Notes: generated from the letters alone by a model not told the origin. Shown: positions 36,902 through 47,601, counted from the first letter of the stretch. The stretch is DNA of 64,000 nt from Desulfoscipio geothermicus (GCA_016841205.1 JAENZP010000003.1:186001-250000); one strand, 5' to 3'. Numbers and translations: made by a program.

Positions 36902-36997
36902 TTTTAAAACACCTTTTCTAAAATTCTTCAACCAAGTATAACTTACCTCAAGTAGCACTGTCAAACAGTATGTAAATTCACACAAAACCGGGGGAAG

Positions 36998-37759
36998 TTA
37001 CCCCCCGGCCGTTTCTTGATCATCCTTTTCTGTAAATGTCCTGGTAACTACCTGCCCTGGCCCGTCAAGAAAACCATAATCTTTGCCATTTACTCGTACT
37101 TTGACCACTCCGGCATTACCAAATTTCACCCATATCCTTTCCCGTCCCGTAAATTGTTTTACATTATTGGGTCCAACAGTTCCCTCAAATACACTTTCAT
37201 TGTCTACTACCACGCGCATCCAACTTTCTCCCCCAATAACCTGCAAAACCATGTCTATCCCTTTAGTTTCCTGGACCACATCACTTTTATTAGAGTCCGG
37301 TACCGGGTCTTGATTTCCAACCGTATTATTTTGAGTATCGGAGGTCCCCGGGCGCTGTCCGCTGTCCTTAATGTTATTCGTCGGATTAAATATCATGGCA
37401 CCACCCTGATATATCAGGGCAATCAACAACAGAGCCAGTGCAGCAACAGCTAAACCCTTCCACGGGACTACTAGTTTGGTATTACGAAAAACCGATTGTT
37501 GAGCCTCATCTGCATCATCCTCACCCTGGGATGTCAACTGTTCATCATATCGGTCGACCAATGCTTCTCCGTCTAAACCCAAAAATCGAGCATACATACG
37601 CAAAAAACCCTTGACATATACCTTACCGGGTAACACATCAAAGGCATCGTTTTCCATGGCAATGATATACTTGGTACGAATTTTGGTTTCGTTTTCCACA
37701 TCGAGCAATGAGGCTTTCATCTGTTCCCTGGCCTGCCTTAGCTCTTCACCAATAGACAA
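36998..37759 (-). CDS. rodZ: RodZ-like HTH/membrane protein
   Basis: 253 residues from a TTG at 37759 spaced nine bases from GGAGG; the ATG at 37765 would sit on that site. Cro/C1-type HTH (about 1-70: IGEELRQAREQ, TKIRTKYIIAMENDAFDVLPG, YVKGFLRMYARFLGLD), a membrane helix near 115-135, a Ser/Asn/Asp-rich linker, and an external DUF4115 beta domain. Links MreB to the envelope in other bacteria. Equivalent of B. subtilis ymfM in the same neighbourhood. Confidence 0.88.
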   Translation of the reverse strand: MSIGEELRQAREQMKASLLDVENETKIRTKYIIAMENDAFDVLPGKVYVKGFLRMYARFLGLDGEALVDRYDEQLTSQGEDDADEAQQSVFRNTKLVVPWKGLAVAALALLLIALIYQGGAMIFNPTNNIKDSGQRPGTSDTQNNTVGNQDPVPDSNKSDVVQETKGIDMVLQVIGGESWMRVVVDNESVFEGTVGPNNVKQFTGRERIWVKFGNAGVVKVRVNGKDYGFLDGPGQVVTRTFTEKDDQETAGG

Positions 37760-37894
37760 AACCATCCACCTCCACGGAATGTTACATTCCGGCAAATGCC
37801 CGCTCAAATATTTTTTAAAAGACTCAAATATTTGTTAACGGTTCGTATTTCAAAATTAATTTACCCTTCGACACAAAACATTATAATCCTCTTT

Positions 37895-40174
37895 TCATTT
37901 ATCATTTCCGGCCTGGGAAGCAATTACATCATAAAATTGATTATTATATTCATCTTCCGTAATTAATACCGTCCGGGGTTTGCTTCCTTCGTAACCACCC
38001 ACATAACCTTTTTTCTCCATTATATCCACTAATCTGGCGGCCCGGGAGTAACCGATATGCAAGCGGCGCTGCAGCAGTGAGATAGAGGCATGACCGGTTT
38101 CCATAAAAATTCTCACTGCCAGGGGCAGCATATCATCGATGATTTCCAATAGTTCACCTGTTTTACCAACCTCATCCGCAATACCGGTATCATATTCCGG
38201 CTCGGATTGCTGTTTCCAATGCCGAACCAGCAATTCCACCTCCCGGTCAGATAAGTAGGCTCCCTGTACTCTAATCGGCTTTCCCGCCCCCACAGGGTAA
38301 AACAGCATATCACCCCGGCCCAACAATTTTTCCGCCCCGCCCATATCTAAAATAGTTCTGGAATCTATCTGTGATGAAACCGCAAAACTGATGCGGGAAG
38401 GTATATTGGCTTTGATCAGACCGGTTATAATATCCACCGATGGCCGCTGGGTGGCTACCACCAAGTGAATGCCCGCCGCCCTGGCCATCTGGGCTAGCCG
38501 GCATATAGCATCTTCCACGTCCGCGGGTGCCACCATCATCAAATCCGCTAGCTCATCAATAATAATCACCAGCAAGGGCAACTGCGCATTATTTTGCTGT
38601 AACATTAACTTATTGTATCGGGCTATATCCCGCACCCCGCAGCCAGCAAACAAATCATATCGATATTCCATTTCCTTAACTGCCCAGCGCAAAGATGTAG
38701 CAGCTTTTTTAGGATCTGTGACCACCGGAGAAACCAAGTGTGGAATACCGTTAAACGCAGCCAATTCCACCATTTTAGGATCAATAATCATAAATTTCAC
38801 CTGATCAGGGGTTGATTTAAACAAAAAGCCGGCAATTAGCGTGTTTAAGCACACGCTTTTCCCCGCTCCGGTGGCCCCGGCAATCAGCAAATGCGGCATG
38901 CGGGCTAAGTCGTCTAAAACAGGTTGACCCGCAATATCCTTGCCTAAAGCTATAGTAAGATGTGAGTTGGATTGTTGATACTCCATTGATTCCACCAGTT
39001 CGCGCAAAAAAACCGTGGCGATTTCCCTATTCGGTACTTCAATGCCCACTACCGCCTTGCCCGGTACCGGTGCCTCTATGCGCACATTAGATGTCGCCAT
39101 ATTTAAAGCAATATCATCTGACAGTCCGACAATTCTACTCACCTTCACCCCGGGTGGAGGTTGAATCTCATACCTGGTTATCGCCGGACCCTTGGATACC
39201 TGTGTAACCCTAGCCTTGATACCAAAACTACCCAACGTTTCTTCAAGCACTTTAATGTTATCATTAATATCGCGGTTATCCTTACTTGCTTTCCCACGAG
39301 AAGGTTTTACCAGCAGAGAAACGGGCGGTAAATAGTATTTTTTTTCACTGGTGGAGATCTCCCCATTTCCGGGTCTGAACCGGCCAGATGTTAATTTCGA
39401 TTCACCTGGTTCACTTCCTGCCACCTTTTCATTAATAAAATGCTTTTCATTAATACCAGGCTGTTTTAAAGGGTGGTAACTAATAACGTTAGGTTTTTTT
39501 TCTTTTTCCCCGTCGCTTGAAACTGCACTGCACATTTCGAGGTAATCCTCATCACAAGTATCCTGGGATGTTAGTTGTTCTGCATGACACCGGTCAATTA
39601 TTACGGGATACATGTCCTGCTCTTCGTCAGATTCATCATTTTTAGTAAACAAAAATTCATCCACCATAAGTATTGTTTTTTTTAAACCCTGACTAATTTT
39701 ATCTATTATGTTTTTAAACAGAGCTACTATAGATTGGTTGGTGGACAGTAACAAGCCAACCATGAACATAGTGGCCAGTATAATGTAAACTCCGGGCTTG
39801 CCGAATGACTTAATCAATAAGAAATAGGTAACTCCACCTATAATGCCACCACCATCACCCTGCCACCCGGCCTTAATAATATAATTCCCCGGAATGGACA
39901 AGTGCAGAAGAGTTAGCATAACCACGGTTATAATTATCGCACCGAATAAATTGAAAACTTTTTTCGTTTTCTTTCTTCGGTATAACATTTTATATCCGGC
40001 CACTGCCAGCAAAACGGGAAATAAAAACCTTCCTTCCCCGGCCAAGCGCATCAATGCAACGTTTAATAAACTTCCCACCAAGCCAACCGAAGGATTCACG
40101 ATACTGAGCAATACCAGCAAGGCTAAGCCCAATAATATAATTCCAGTAATTTCATATTCTAACTTATCCGGCAT
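37895..40174 (-). CDS. spoIIIE: DNA translocase FtsK/SpoIIIE
   Basis: 759 residues. Four or five N-terminal membrane helices (about 5-170), an acidic linker, then the RecA-like motor with Walker A GATGAGKSVCLN (near 435) and Walker B LLVIIIDELADLMMVA, and a winged-helix gamma domain at the C-terminus (HASISLLQRRLHIGYSRAARLVDIMEKKG). It pumps chromosomes across the division or spore septum. AAAGGTGGG site before the ATG. In a spore former it likely serves forespore DNA transfer. Confidence 0.95.
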   Translation of the reverse strand: MPDKLEYEITGIILLGLALLVLLSIVNPSVGLVGSLLNVALMRLAGEGRFLFPVLLAVAGYKMLYRRKKTKKVFNLFGAIIITVVMLTLLHLSIPGNYIIKAGWQGDGGGIIGGVTYFLLIKSFGKPGVYIILATMFMVGLLLSTNQSIVALFKNIIDKISQGLKKTILMVDEFLFTKNDESDEEQDMYPVIIDRCHAEQLTSQDTCDEDYLEMCSAVSSDGEKEKKPNVISYHPLKQPGINEKHFINEKVAGSEPGESKLTSGRFRPGNGEISTSEKKYYLPPVSLLVKPSRGKASKDNRDINDNIKVLEETLGSFGIKARVTQVSKGPAITRYEIQPPPGVKVSRIVGLSDDIALNMATSNVRIEAPVPGKAVVGIEVPNREIATVFLRELVESMEYQQSNSHLTIALGKDIAGQPVLDDLARMPHLLIAGATGAGKSVCLNTLIAGFLFKSTPDQVKFMIIDPKMVELAAFNGIPHLVSPVVTDPKKAATSLRWAVKEMEYRYDLFAGCGVRDIARYNKLMLQQNNAQLPLLVIIIDELADLMMVAPADVEDAICRLAQMARAAGIHLVVATQRPSVDIITGLIKANIPSRISFAVSSQIDSRTILDMGGAEKLLGRGDMLFYPVGAGKPIRVQGAYLSDREVELLVRHWKQQSEPEYDTGIADEVGKTGELLEIIDDMLPLAVRIFMETGHASISLLQRRLHIGYSRAARLVDIMEKKGYVGGYEGSKPRTVLITEDEYNNQFYDVIASQAGNDK

Positions 40175-40260
40175 ATTTATCCCACCTTTACTTAATAATT
40201 AAGTTATTCCATTATTTACATATAATTCCTTCTGGGTATAAAAAAATCTTTTCTCCGAAT

Positions 40261-40295
40261 AAAAAAAACACCAAAAAGCCGTTTTATAGGCTTTT
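40261..40295 (-). terminator. Terminator of uppP
   Basis: Stem AAAAGCC/GGCTTTT (40274-40280, 40289-40295), 8-nt loop, followed on the minus strand by TGGTGTTTTTTTT. Confidence 0.75.
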
Positions 40296-40395
40296 AGATG
40301 CTCTTTAAGCGCACAAAGTTTAGTTGTAGGATAAAATATTTAACATATAAATAAAAGTTGCTATCACAGCCAGGTAACGGTTGCATTAATCTGCC

Positions 40396-41178
40396 TTATC
40401 TAATGAAATAAACAACTATAACCACTAACCCAGCCAAAAAACGATACCAGACAAAAATAGAATAACTGCGCCGTTCCAGATAGTTTAGCAAAAATTTGAT
40501 GGATAAAAAACCCACCACCGCTGATACCGCCACCCCAACAATAAAGGCTGTGTTAATATCGCCAGGGGATACCTCGGTTAACTTTTTTAATCCCGCACCA
40601 GCAACAATGGGCGTGGATAATAAAAACGAAAAGCGGGCTGATGTTTCACGAGTTAAACCCATTAACCGACCGGCAGTCATAGTAATGCCTGAGCGGGAAA
40701 CTCCGGGGATAATAGCCAGGGCCTGGGATATACCAATCATTAGTCCTTCTTTTAAACCCACTTCCTCCAGCTTTTTAATGGAAAGGGATCGTGTATCCAC
40801 CAGATGTAAAATAACACCCATGATTATTAGTAAAATGCCAATTAACAAAGGATTGCGAAAAATTGTCTCAGCCTGATCTTCCAGCAAATACCCCACCAGT
40901 GCGCCGGGTATGGTACCAAATATTATGTACCAAAATAATTTTCCCTCAACAGTTTTTTTAGCCTGTAGCCCATCCCCGATCAAAATCAGCCAGTCACGCC
41001 AGAAAAAAGCTATCACCGCAAAAAGTGTGCCCACATGCAAGGCCACGTCAAAAGTTAATCCGGCATATGGCCAACCAGCTAGCCAGGGAATAAGCACCAA
41101 ATGAGCAGAGCTAGATATTGGCAAGAACTCACCTAAACCTTGCACAATGCCTAACACTACAGCTTGAAATAAATCCAA
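40396..41178 (-). CDS. uppP: Undecaprenyl-diphosphatase
   Basis: 260 residues, about seven membrane helices. Family motifs GIVQGLGEFLPISSSAHLVL and PGVSRSGITMTAG, with the catalytic Ser, His and Arg. It recycles undecaprenyl pyrophosphate for wall synthesis and confers bacitracin tolerance. TTG start behind GGTGGTGG. Single-gene unit with its own terminator, inserted between spoIIIE and ylzJ. Confidence 0.95.
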   Translation of the reverse strand: MDLFQAVVLGIVQGLGEFLPISSSAHLVLIPWLAGWPYAGLTFDVALHVGTLFAVIAFFWRDWLILIGDGLQAKKTVEGKLFWYIIFGTIPGALVGYLLEDQAETIFRNPLLIGILLIIMGVILHLVDTRSLSIKKLEEVGLKEGLMIGISQALAIIPGVSRSGITMTAGRLMGLTRETSARFSFLLSTPIVAGAGLKKLTEVSPGDINTAFIVGVAVSAVVGFLSIKFLLNYLERRSYSIFVWYRFLAGLVVIVVYFIR

Positions 41179-41271
41179 ATAACCACCACCTTTTATAAAT
41201 AAACAGCATCATTATAACATATAGACAAACCCGGCTGCCAAACAATATATTTTTTCTCTGTTCGAAATAAT

Positions 41272-41316
41272 AAAAGGCTGTGATATTTATTATTAAAATA
41301 AATACCACAGCCTTTT
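41272..41316 (-). terminator. Terminator of tepA-ylzJ
   Basis: An 11-bp perfect stem (41272-41282 with 41306-41316) continues inward through a further AT-rich helix; T-rich on exit. Confidence 0.85.
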
Positions 41317-41353
41317 ATTAATACATAAACTTGGATCAAATTCTAATCGTTAT

Positions 41354-41569
41354 TTATCTACTTGGTATTACCGGTGCTCCCGGGTATAGATCCATACGCA
41401 GATAGTCTTTGGGGTTGGTACTTAAAAGCTGCACTAACTCCTCCTGGCCCCCCACATTACGTACTAGTGCCGGCACCCCGTTAACAGTTGCTTTTCTCTC
41501 AGGATAATGTTTCATTTGCTCCAATCCGGCTAGTACAAGTTCTAATTGCATGGGTGTGTAAAGAATCAT
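41354..41569 (-). CDS. ylzJ: YlzJ-like protein
   Basis: 71 residues from the ATG at 41569 (GAGGGG eight bases upstream). It starts [15 protein letters not shown] and ends with a [15 protein letters not shown] tail, the YlzJ family pattern. Function unknown. The ATGA overlap with tepA shows translational coupling, the same gene pair as in B. subtilis. Confidence 0.82.
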   Translation of the reverse strand: MILYTPMQLELVLAGLEQMKHYPERKATVNGVPALVRNVGGQEELVQLLSTNPKDYLRMDLYPGAPVIPSR

Positions 41570-42387
41570 TGCATGATCCCCTCGTTTCTGGACTTCCAAT
41601 CTTCAACCAAGCTTTTAAGCTTATCCATCGCGTTATGCACACCGCCAACCTCATTTATCAAACCGCATTCAACAGCTTCATGCCCGATTAAAACAGTGCC
41701 GATATCGCGAGCCAACTCACCGGTGCGAAACATCAGCTCTCTGAATTTTTCCTGGGTAACATGCGAGTGTGCAGTAACAAAACGCACTACCCGGTCCTGC
41801 ATTTTATCAAGGTACTCATAAGTTTGGGGAACACCAATAACCAACCCGTTTAAGCGAATAGGGTGAATAGTCATACTGGCGGTTTCAGCTATAAAAGAAT
41901 AATCTGTGGCCACCGCTATAGGCACACCTATACTGTGACCGCCTCCCAGCACTACGGATACAGTGGGTTTAGATAAACTGGAAATCATTTCGGCAATAGC
42001 TAGACCTGCCTCTACATCACCGCCCACTGTATTTAAAACAACTACGATACCTTCAACCTCCGTGCTTTGTTCCAAAGCCACCAGTTGGGGTATCATGTGC
42101 TCATATTTGGTGGTTTTATTCTGCGGCGGGAGCACTAAATGGCCTTCTATTTGGCCTACGATAGTTAAACAATGTATGTTGCTCTTTATTTCAGGCACCT
42201 GGGTGGTGCCCATCTCCTTAACTGTTTCCAAAGTATTCTTGGCCTTGCCAACTACCCTGTTTCTTTCGGTATTTGGATCGTCGCAGGGGTTATCAGTCCG
42301 GTGCGGGTCAGTTTCCGGCCCGGGCTGGGATGGTGGATGATAAGGGAATAAACCGGGCACCTCATCAAAAGATTGGTAGTATGACAT
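41566..42387 (-). CDS. tepA: ClpP-fold translocation-enhancing protein TepA
   Basis: 273 residues from the ATG at 42387 behind GGAGAGG. Clp/crotonase-fold serine protease: [15 protein letters not shown] with the nucleophile Ser, [10 protein letters not shown] with His, [23 protein letters not shown] with Asp. A Pro-rich N-terminal tail precedes it. No signal peptide. Related to YmfB/TepA of B. subtilis, which affects protein export. Upstream of ylzJ and next to spoIIIE in both genomes. Confidence 0.85.
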   Translation of the reverse strand: MSYYQSFDEVPGLFPYHPPSQPGPETDPHRTDNPCDDPNTERNRVVGKAKNTLETVKEMGTTQVPEIKSNIHCLTIVGQIEGHLVLPPQNKTTKYEHMIPQLVALEQSTEVEGIVVVLNTVGGDVEAGLAIAEMISSLSKPTVSVVLGGGHSIGVPIAVATDYSFIAETASMTIHPIRLNGLVIGVPQTYEYLDKMQDRVVRFVTAHSHVTQEKFRELMFRTGELARDIGTVLIGHEAVECGLINEVGGVHNAMDKLKSLVEDWKSRNEGIMQ

Positions 42388-42452
42388 CAATATCCTCTCC
42401 GTTCTACATGTTGATCTGGAAATTCTCTTTTAGTATGCATAATAATGCAAAA

Positions 42453-42480
42453 AAATACACAGGTATAAACCTGTGTATTT
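42453..42480 (-). terminator. Terminator of RNase J
   Basis: A perfect 11-bp stem (42453-42463 with 42470-42480), 6-nt loop, then a T run on the minus strand. It sits 12 bp past the stop. Confidence 0.88.
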
Positions 42481-42491
42481 TTGGCAAGTAT

Positions 42492-44156
42492 TCATACTTC
42501 CATGATGATGGGTAGAATCATTGGCCTTCTCCTGGTTTTTTCAAATAGAAATTTACTTAGATCATCTCTTACCTGAGATTTTATTGATGACCATTCCGAT
42601 ATCTTACGAGAAGTACATTTATCCAGGGCTGATCTCACCTTTTCCTTGGCTTGATCCATTAATTGCTCGGATTCTCGAACATATACAAATCCCCTGGAAA
42701 CAATATCCGGTCCGGATACAATCAAACCTGAATCACGACTGATAGTCACCACAACAATTAAAATACCGTCCTGGGATAGTTGGCGACGGTCACGCAATAC
42801 AATATTTCCCACATCACCCACCCCCAGGCCATCCACTAGCACACGCCCGGAGGTAACCCGCCCGGCAAAGCGACCAATACGCTTGGTAAGCTCCACCACC
42901 TGGCCGTTTTCACCCACAAAAATATTGGATTCAGGGACACCCATATCCTGGGCCAGTCGGGCATGTTTAATTAGCATGCGGTATTCCCCGTGTACTGGCA
43001 TAAAAAACTTGGGCTTAACCAAGTTAATCATTAGTTTTAATTCCTCCTGGCTGGGGTGCCCGCTGACATGGATGCCCGATACAGCCTCGTAGATGACATT
43101 GGCACCAAGTTTGAAAAGCTGATCAATAACTTTAGCTACCAGTTTTTCATTGCCGGGAATAGGGTAAGCAGAGATTATAATTGTATCGCCGGTCATTATT
43201 TCCACCTGGCGGTGATCACGACTGGCCATCCTTGTTAGAGCACTCATCGGCTCTCCCTGGCTACCAGTAGTAAGATAAACAACTTGATTCCTGGGCAGTT
43301 TGGACGCCTCGTCAAGTTCCACTAGTAACCCGTCCGGCATTTGGAGATACCCCAGATCACAGGCGATGTTAACTACGTTAACCATACTGCGTCCAACAAC
43401 AGCCACTTTTCTATTATAGTAACTGGCCATAGTAATAGCCTGCTGCAACCTGTGTACATTAGAGGCAAAGGTGGCTACAATAATTCTTTCCCGGGCCTCT
43501 CTAAAAGTATCGTCAAAAGTTTGTCCTACTACCCGTTCGGACATAGTGTACCCGGGCCTTTCCACATTAGTACTGTCACTTAAAAGAGCCAGTACACCTT
43601 TCTCCCCTCGCTGGGCAAACCGGTAAAAATCAGTTACTTCACCGTCCACAGGAGTTTGATCAATCTTAAAATCACCGGTATGGATAATCACTCCCACAGG
43701 TGTCTCAATAGCCAGTGCCACTGCACCGGGGATACTGTGCGAAACCCGAATAAACTCCACCTTAAAAGGGCCTATCTGTACTATATCCCTCGGTATTACG
43801 CAATTTAACTTAACATTGTCCAGCATATGCTGCTCGCGTAGCTTTCCGCCTAAGATCCCCAAAGTAAGTTTAGTGCCATATACCGGTACATTAAGCTGTT
43901 TAAGCACATACGGCAAAGCCCCGATATGATCCTCATGACCATGCGTAAGCACAATACCACGTACAATGTTTTTATTCTCCAAAAGATAAGTGATATCCGG
44001 AATAACAATGTCTATACCCAGCAAATCTTCTTCAGGAAACATCAGGCCGGAATCAATAACCAAAATATTTTCCCCGTATCTCACCACCATCATGTTCTTG
44101 CCAATCTCACCCAGTCCCCCCAAAGGGATCAAGGATACTTTAGGTTCACGCGCCAT
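42492..44156 (-). CDS. rnj: Ribonuclease J
   Basis: 554 residues from the ATG at 44156 behind AGGAGG; the TTG reading at 44180 runs through that site. Metallo-beta-lactamase fold with HGHEDHIGALPY, a beta-CASP domain (FASNVHRLQQ, TTGSQGEP) and a C-terminal RNase J domain. 5' exonuclease and endonuclease acting in mRNA and rRNA maturation. It is the counterpart of B. subtilis ymfA/rnjB by location. A good sigma-A promoter lies 120 bp upstream. Confidence 0.95.
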   Translation of the reverse strand: MAREPKVSLIPLGGLGEIGKNMMVVRYGENILVIDSGLMFPEEDLLGIDIVIPDITYLLENKNIVRGIVLTHGHEDHIGALPYVLKQLNVPVYGTKLTLGILGGKLREQHMLDNVKLNCVIPRDIVQIGPFKVEFIRVSHSIPGAVALAIETPVGVIIHTGDFKIDQTPVDGEVTDFYRFAQRGEKGVLALLSDSTNVERPGYTMSERVVGQTFDDTFREARERIIVATFASNVHRLQQAITMASYYNRKVAVVGRSMVNVVNIACDLGYLQMPDGLLVELDEASKLPRNQVVYLTTGSQGEPMSALTRMASRDHRQVEIMTGDTIIISAYPIPGNEKLVAKVIDQLFKLGANVIYEAVSGIHVSGHPSQEELKLMINLVKPKFFMPVHGEYRMLIKHARLAQDMGVPESNIFVGENGQVVELTKRIGRFAGRVTSGRVLVDGLGVGDVGNIVLRDRRQLSQDGILIVVVTISRDSGLIVSGPDIVSRGFVYVRESEQLMDQAKEKVRSALDKCTSRKISEWSSIKSQVRDDLSKFLFEKTRRRPMILPIIMEV

Positions 44157-44276
44157 ACCATACCTCCTAATTTTGTACAATTTTTTATTAGTAAAATGTA
44201 GAATTTGGTGAGAATTAGGAGAAGGTGGGAAAAATATTTTGTTTTTGTTATCAGTCCGTTCAGAACTCGTTATTAT

Positions 44277-44305
44277 ATTATACTTTATCTTGAAACCTAT
44301 AACAA
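44277..44305 (-). promoter_or_regulatory. rnj: Sigma-A promoter of RNase J gene
   Basis: On the minus strand TTGTTA (44300-44305), exactly 17 bp, then TATAAT (44277-44282). Confidence 0.65.
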
Positions 44306-44362
44306 GGAATAACCATCCTTTCTGAAAATATTAATTTCCATAAAATACAATTACAATACAAA

Positions 44363-44384
44363 AAGGAGCCTCATAAGGCTCCTT
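44363..44384 (-). terminator. Terminator of the dapB-dapA operon
   Basis: Perfect 8-bp stem AAGGAGCC/GGCTCCTT (44363-44370, 44377-44384), 6-nt loop, then TTTTTG. It sits 17 bp past the dapA stop. Confidence 0.88.
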
Positions 44385-44401
44385 AAGAATAGTTCTCTTA
44401 T

Positions 44402-45286
44402 TTATAACAGTTTGGCATCGGACAGCAATTTCTTTATAACATCCTTTTCATCCGGGCTGGCATCCACCAAAGGGAGTCTAGGTGCGCCCACTTGCCATCC
44501 GAGCATATTCAGGGCCGTTTTAACGGGCACCGGGTTGGTTGTGATAAACATGCCCTTAAAAATAGGGAATAAACTACAGTGTATCTTGGTAGCCATGGTG
44601 ATATTCCCGGAAGTATAGGCATTTACCATTTCTTGGATGCGTTGTCCAATGATATGTGATACAACACTAATAACACCCCTGCCACCCAATGATAAAATGG
44701 GCAGGGTTAATGAATCATCCCCGCTATAAATAGCAAAATGATCCGGTAACGAGCGCCGTAGTTCGCTAACCTGGTCAAGGCTGCCCGACGCTTCCTTTAT
44801 AGCCACTATGTTATCTATTGCTGATAGCCGGACAACCGTTTGTGGCAAAATGTTTACCGCTGTACGCCCCGGTACATTGTAGATTAAGACCGGCAAATTA
44901 GTACTCTGGGCGATGGTTTTAAAATGCTGGTACAGCCCCTCCTGGGAAGGCTTGTTGTAATATGGCCCCACCAGCATGACACCATCGGCTCCCACCTTTT
45001 CCGCAGCCTGGGTCATTTCTATACTGGCCGCAGTATCATTACTTCCCGTACCTGCAATGACCACGGCATCACCGCCAACCTCTTCCACTACCACACGAAA
45101 AAGCTCCACTTTTTCTTCCTTTGTCAGGGTGGGCGACTCACCAGTAGTACCGGAAACGACCAAACCGTCCGAACCCGATTGCACCAGGTGACGGGCCAAT
45201 TTCTTGACTTGGTCAAAATCAATCGTTAGATCCTTTTTAAACGGGGTTACCATGGCCGTTAATACTCGCCCGAAATCAATACCCAA
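44402..45286 (-). CDS. dapA: 4-hydroxy-tetrahydrodipicolinate synthase
   Basis: 294 residues from a TTG at 45286 (GGAAGGTG six to eight bases upstream); a GTG at 45295 lies on that site. TIM-barrel: Schiff-base Lys in [13 protein letters not shown], Tyr in [12 protein letters not shown] and the GTTGES loop. Condenses pyruvate with aspartate semialdehyde. Last gene of the six-gene dap/dipicolinate operon. Confidence 0.97.
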   Translation of the reverse strand: MGIDFGRVLTAMVTPFKKDLTIDFDQVKKLARHLVQSGSDGLVVSGTTGESPTLTKEEKVELFRVVVEEVGGDAVVIAGTGSNDTAASIEMTQAAEKVGADGVMLVGPYYNKPSQEGLYQHFKTIAQSTNLPVLIYNVPGRTAVNILPQTVVRLSAIDNIVAIKEASGSLDQVSELRRSLPDHFAIYSGDDSLTLPILSLGGRGVISVVSHIIGQRIQEMVNAYTSGNITMATKIHCSLFPIFKGMFITTNPVPVKTALNMLGWQVGAPRLPLVDASPDEKDVIKKLLSDAKLL

Positions 45287-45320
45287 AACTTTCACCTTCC
45301 TTCCAGGTTAACTACCCTGC

Positions 45321-46547
45321 CTAATGGGCCAGCTTGAATTGTCTGTGCAGGGCTCTAACGGCATTTTCCATTTCCTCACGCTTAACCAGCACCCAGACAG
45401 TGGTATGAGAGTCGTTACACTGCAGTATCTGGATATCGTCTTTGGTTATCGCTTCTACTATATCCGCTATAACTCCGGGTACTTCGAACATACCCGCACC
45501 CACAGCGGATACCTTGGCACACCCGGTAATTACTTCCACGACATAACCAGCGGTTTCCAACACCCTAACCGCTTTTTCAATCATTGCATCCTGAACTGTA
45601 AATAAAACTACTGTCGGTAATATATTGATAAAATCGATACTCACCCCGGCCTGTGCCAGCGTCCTAAACATGTGACCTTGCTGTTTAAAGTCCTCATTAT
45701 TAGAACCGGTATTGACTCTTATCTGAGCTACGCCAGATTTATAAGTTATTCCGGTAATAACGCGATCTCTTGTGATATCTATAAAGCCCTTATTTACTTC
45801 GCCAGAGCTGGTCACCAAAGTTCCTGGTGCATCGGAGAAAGTTGACCGAACGCGCAGCGGAATACCCTTTTGCATAGCAATCTCTACCGCCCGGGGGTGT
45901 ATCACTTTGGCCCCTTCATGGGCCAGGTGACATATTTCATCGTAGGTAATGACCTCAAGTGTTCTAGCCTCAGTCACAATGCGAGGGTCAGCGGTCATGA
46001 TACCTTCCACATCGGTATATATATCTATATAAACAGCGTTTAAGGCAACCCCCAGTGCCGCAGCAGTAGTGTCACTACCCCCTCGACCAAGAGTAGTCGT
46101 TTCACCATCCACAGCAACTCCTTGGAAACCAGCCACCACCACCACATACCCTTCTTGGGTATATTTAGTAATGTTTTGTGGCTGAACCTGTAAAATACGC
46201 GCGTCGGAATATTTATTATCAGTGATTATACCTGCCTGCGCACCCGTCAAAAAAACAGCCGGGCAGCCCATATTTTGCAAAGTTGCTGTCATTATTACCC
46301 CAGATATTATTTCACCGCAGGAAATCAGTATATCCAAATCGCGTCCCGACAACTCCTGCTTACCTTGTTTAACCAAGTTAAGCAAGGTATCCGTAGCATA
46401 AGGATCGCCCTGCCGGCCAATGGCTGAAACCACTACCACAGGCGAATAGCCCTCAGCTTTAGCAGCAATAATCTTGCCTGCCACCTTTTCCCTAAGTTCG
46501 GGAGAAACCAGTGAGGTACCCCCGAACTTAAGTACCAAGAACTTCAT
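45321..46547 (-). CDS. dapG: Aspartate kinase (DapG type)
   Basis: 408 residues from the ATG at 46547 behind GAGGT, four bases after the asd stop. Kinase domain with KFGGTSLVSPE, VSAIGRQGDPYATDTLL and GRGGSDTTAAALG; two C-terminal ACT domains (about 265-400). It phosphorylates aspartate. Position after spoVFA-spoVFB-asd equals B. subtilis dapG, the isozyme inhibited by meso-diaminopimelate. No lysine riboswitch precedes it. Confidence 0.95.
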   Translation of the reverse strand: MKFLVLKFGGTSLVSPELREKVAGKIIAAKAEGYSPVVVVSAIGRQGDPYATDTLLNLVKQGKQELSGRDLDILISCGEIISGVIMTATLQNMGCPAVFLTGAQAGIITDNKYSDARILQVQPQNITKYTQEGYVVVVAGFQGVAVDGETTTLGRGGSDTTAAALGVALNAVYIDIYTDVEGIMTADPRIVTEARTLEVITYDEICHLAHEGAKVIHPRAVEIAMQKGIPLRVRSTFSDAPGTLVTSSGEVNKGFIDITRDRVITGITYKSGVAQIRVNTGSNNEDFKQQGHMFRTLAQAGVSIDFINILPTVVLFTVQDAMIEKAVRVLETAGYVVEVITGCAKVSAVGAGMFEVPGVIADIVEAITKDDIQILQCNDSHTTVWVLVKREEMENAVRALHRQFKLAH

Positions 46548-46551
46548 TCCA

Positions 46552-47571
46552 TTACCTCTTTCCAAGGCAACCGTACTCTATCACCAACTCCGCTATTTGT
46601 ACCGCATTAGTGGCTGCCCCCTTGCGTAATTGATCAGCCACCACCCATATATTCAGCCCTTTATCCAATGAATTATCCTCCCTGATGCGGCCTACAAATA
46701 CCTCATCTTTCCCGGATGTGTAAAGGGGCATAGGATACTCCTTATTAGCAGGGCTATCTTGTACAATCACCCCGGGGAAATCCGCTAATATTTTCTTAGC
46801 CTGATCTGCAGTAACCTTGCGATCTGTTTCTATATTAATGGACTCCGAATGGCTACGGTAAACCGGAACTCGAACAGTTGTGGCTGTTATGGGAATATTT
46901 TGATCATGCAAGATTTTACGGGTTTCCTTTACCATTTTCCATTCTTCTTTAGTGTAATCCATCTCCTGGAATACATCAATATGTGGTATTAAGTTAAAGG
47001 CTATTTGATATTGAAACTTGGATGGGACAACCTTACCGTCATCCAATGCAGCCCGAGTATGCTCAGTTAATTCTGTAATCCCTTCAGCTCCGGCACCGCT
47101 CACCGCCTGGTAAGTGGATACCACCACCCGCTTGATGCCCGCGGCATCATATATAGCTTTCAAAGGCACCACCATGATAATTGTAGAGCAGTTGGGGTTG
47201 GCAATAATACCTTTATGAGTTTTAACATCCTCTGGGTTCACTTCCGGAACCACCAGCGGAACATCCTGGTCCAAGCGGAAATGGCTGCTGTTATCAATAA
47301 CTACCACACCCTTTTCAGCCGCCAGCGGGCCATATTCTAAACTGGCCTCACCACCGGCAAAAAGAGCAATTTCCATATTGTCAAAAGAAGCTGGCGTGGT
47401 CTCCTCAACAGTATAAGATTGACCTTTAAAAAGCATTTTTTGGCCGGCGGAACGTGCGGTGGCGCAAAGTTTCAATTCGCCCACCGGGAAATTTCTTTCT
47501 TCCAAAACCTGTAACATTTCCTGTCCGACTGCTCCGGATGCTCCTACAATGATTACTTTATAGCCAGCCAA
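46552..47571 (-). CDS. asd: Aspartate-semialdehyde dehydrogenase
   Basis: 339 residues. NADPH-binding GASGAVGQEMLQVLEER at the N-terminus, catalytic Cys in IIANPNCSTIIM, His in PVYRSHSESIN. Reduces aspartyl phosphate to the semialdehyde, the substrate of DapA. TTG start behind GGAGGG. Third from last gene of the operon, 30 bp after spoVFB. Confidence 0.97.
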   Translation of the reverse strand: MAGYKVIIVGASGAVGQEMLQVLEERNFPVGELKLCATARSAGQKMLFKGQSYTVEETTPASFDNMEIALFAGGEASLEYGPLAAEKGVVVIDNSSHFRLDQDVPLVVPEVNPEDVKTHKGIIANPNCSTIIMVVPLKAIYDAAGIKRVVVSTYQAVSGAGAEGITELTEHTRAALDDGKVVPSKFQYQIAFNLIPHIDVFQEMDYTKEEWKMVKETRKILHDQNIPITATTVRVPVYRSHSESINIETDRKVTADQAKKILADFPGVIVQDSPANKEYPMPLYTSGKDEVFVGRIREDNSLDKGLNIWVVADQLRKGAATNAVQIAELVIEYGCLGKR

Positions 47572-47601
47572 ATCTATCCCTCCATTACCAATATATACAG
47601 T

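Noticed and set aside
46548-46600. Lysine riboswitch before aspartate kinase
   Set aside because: The gene follows asd by four bases inside an operon; no room for an aptamer.
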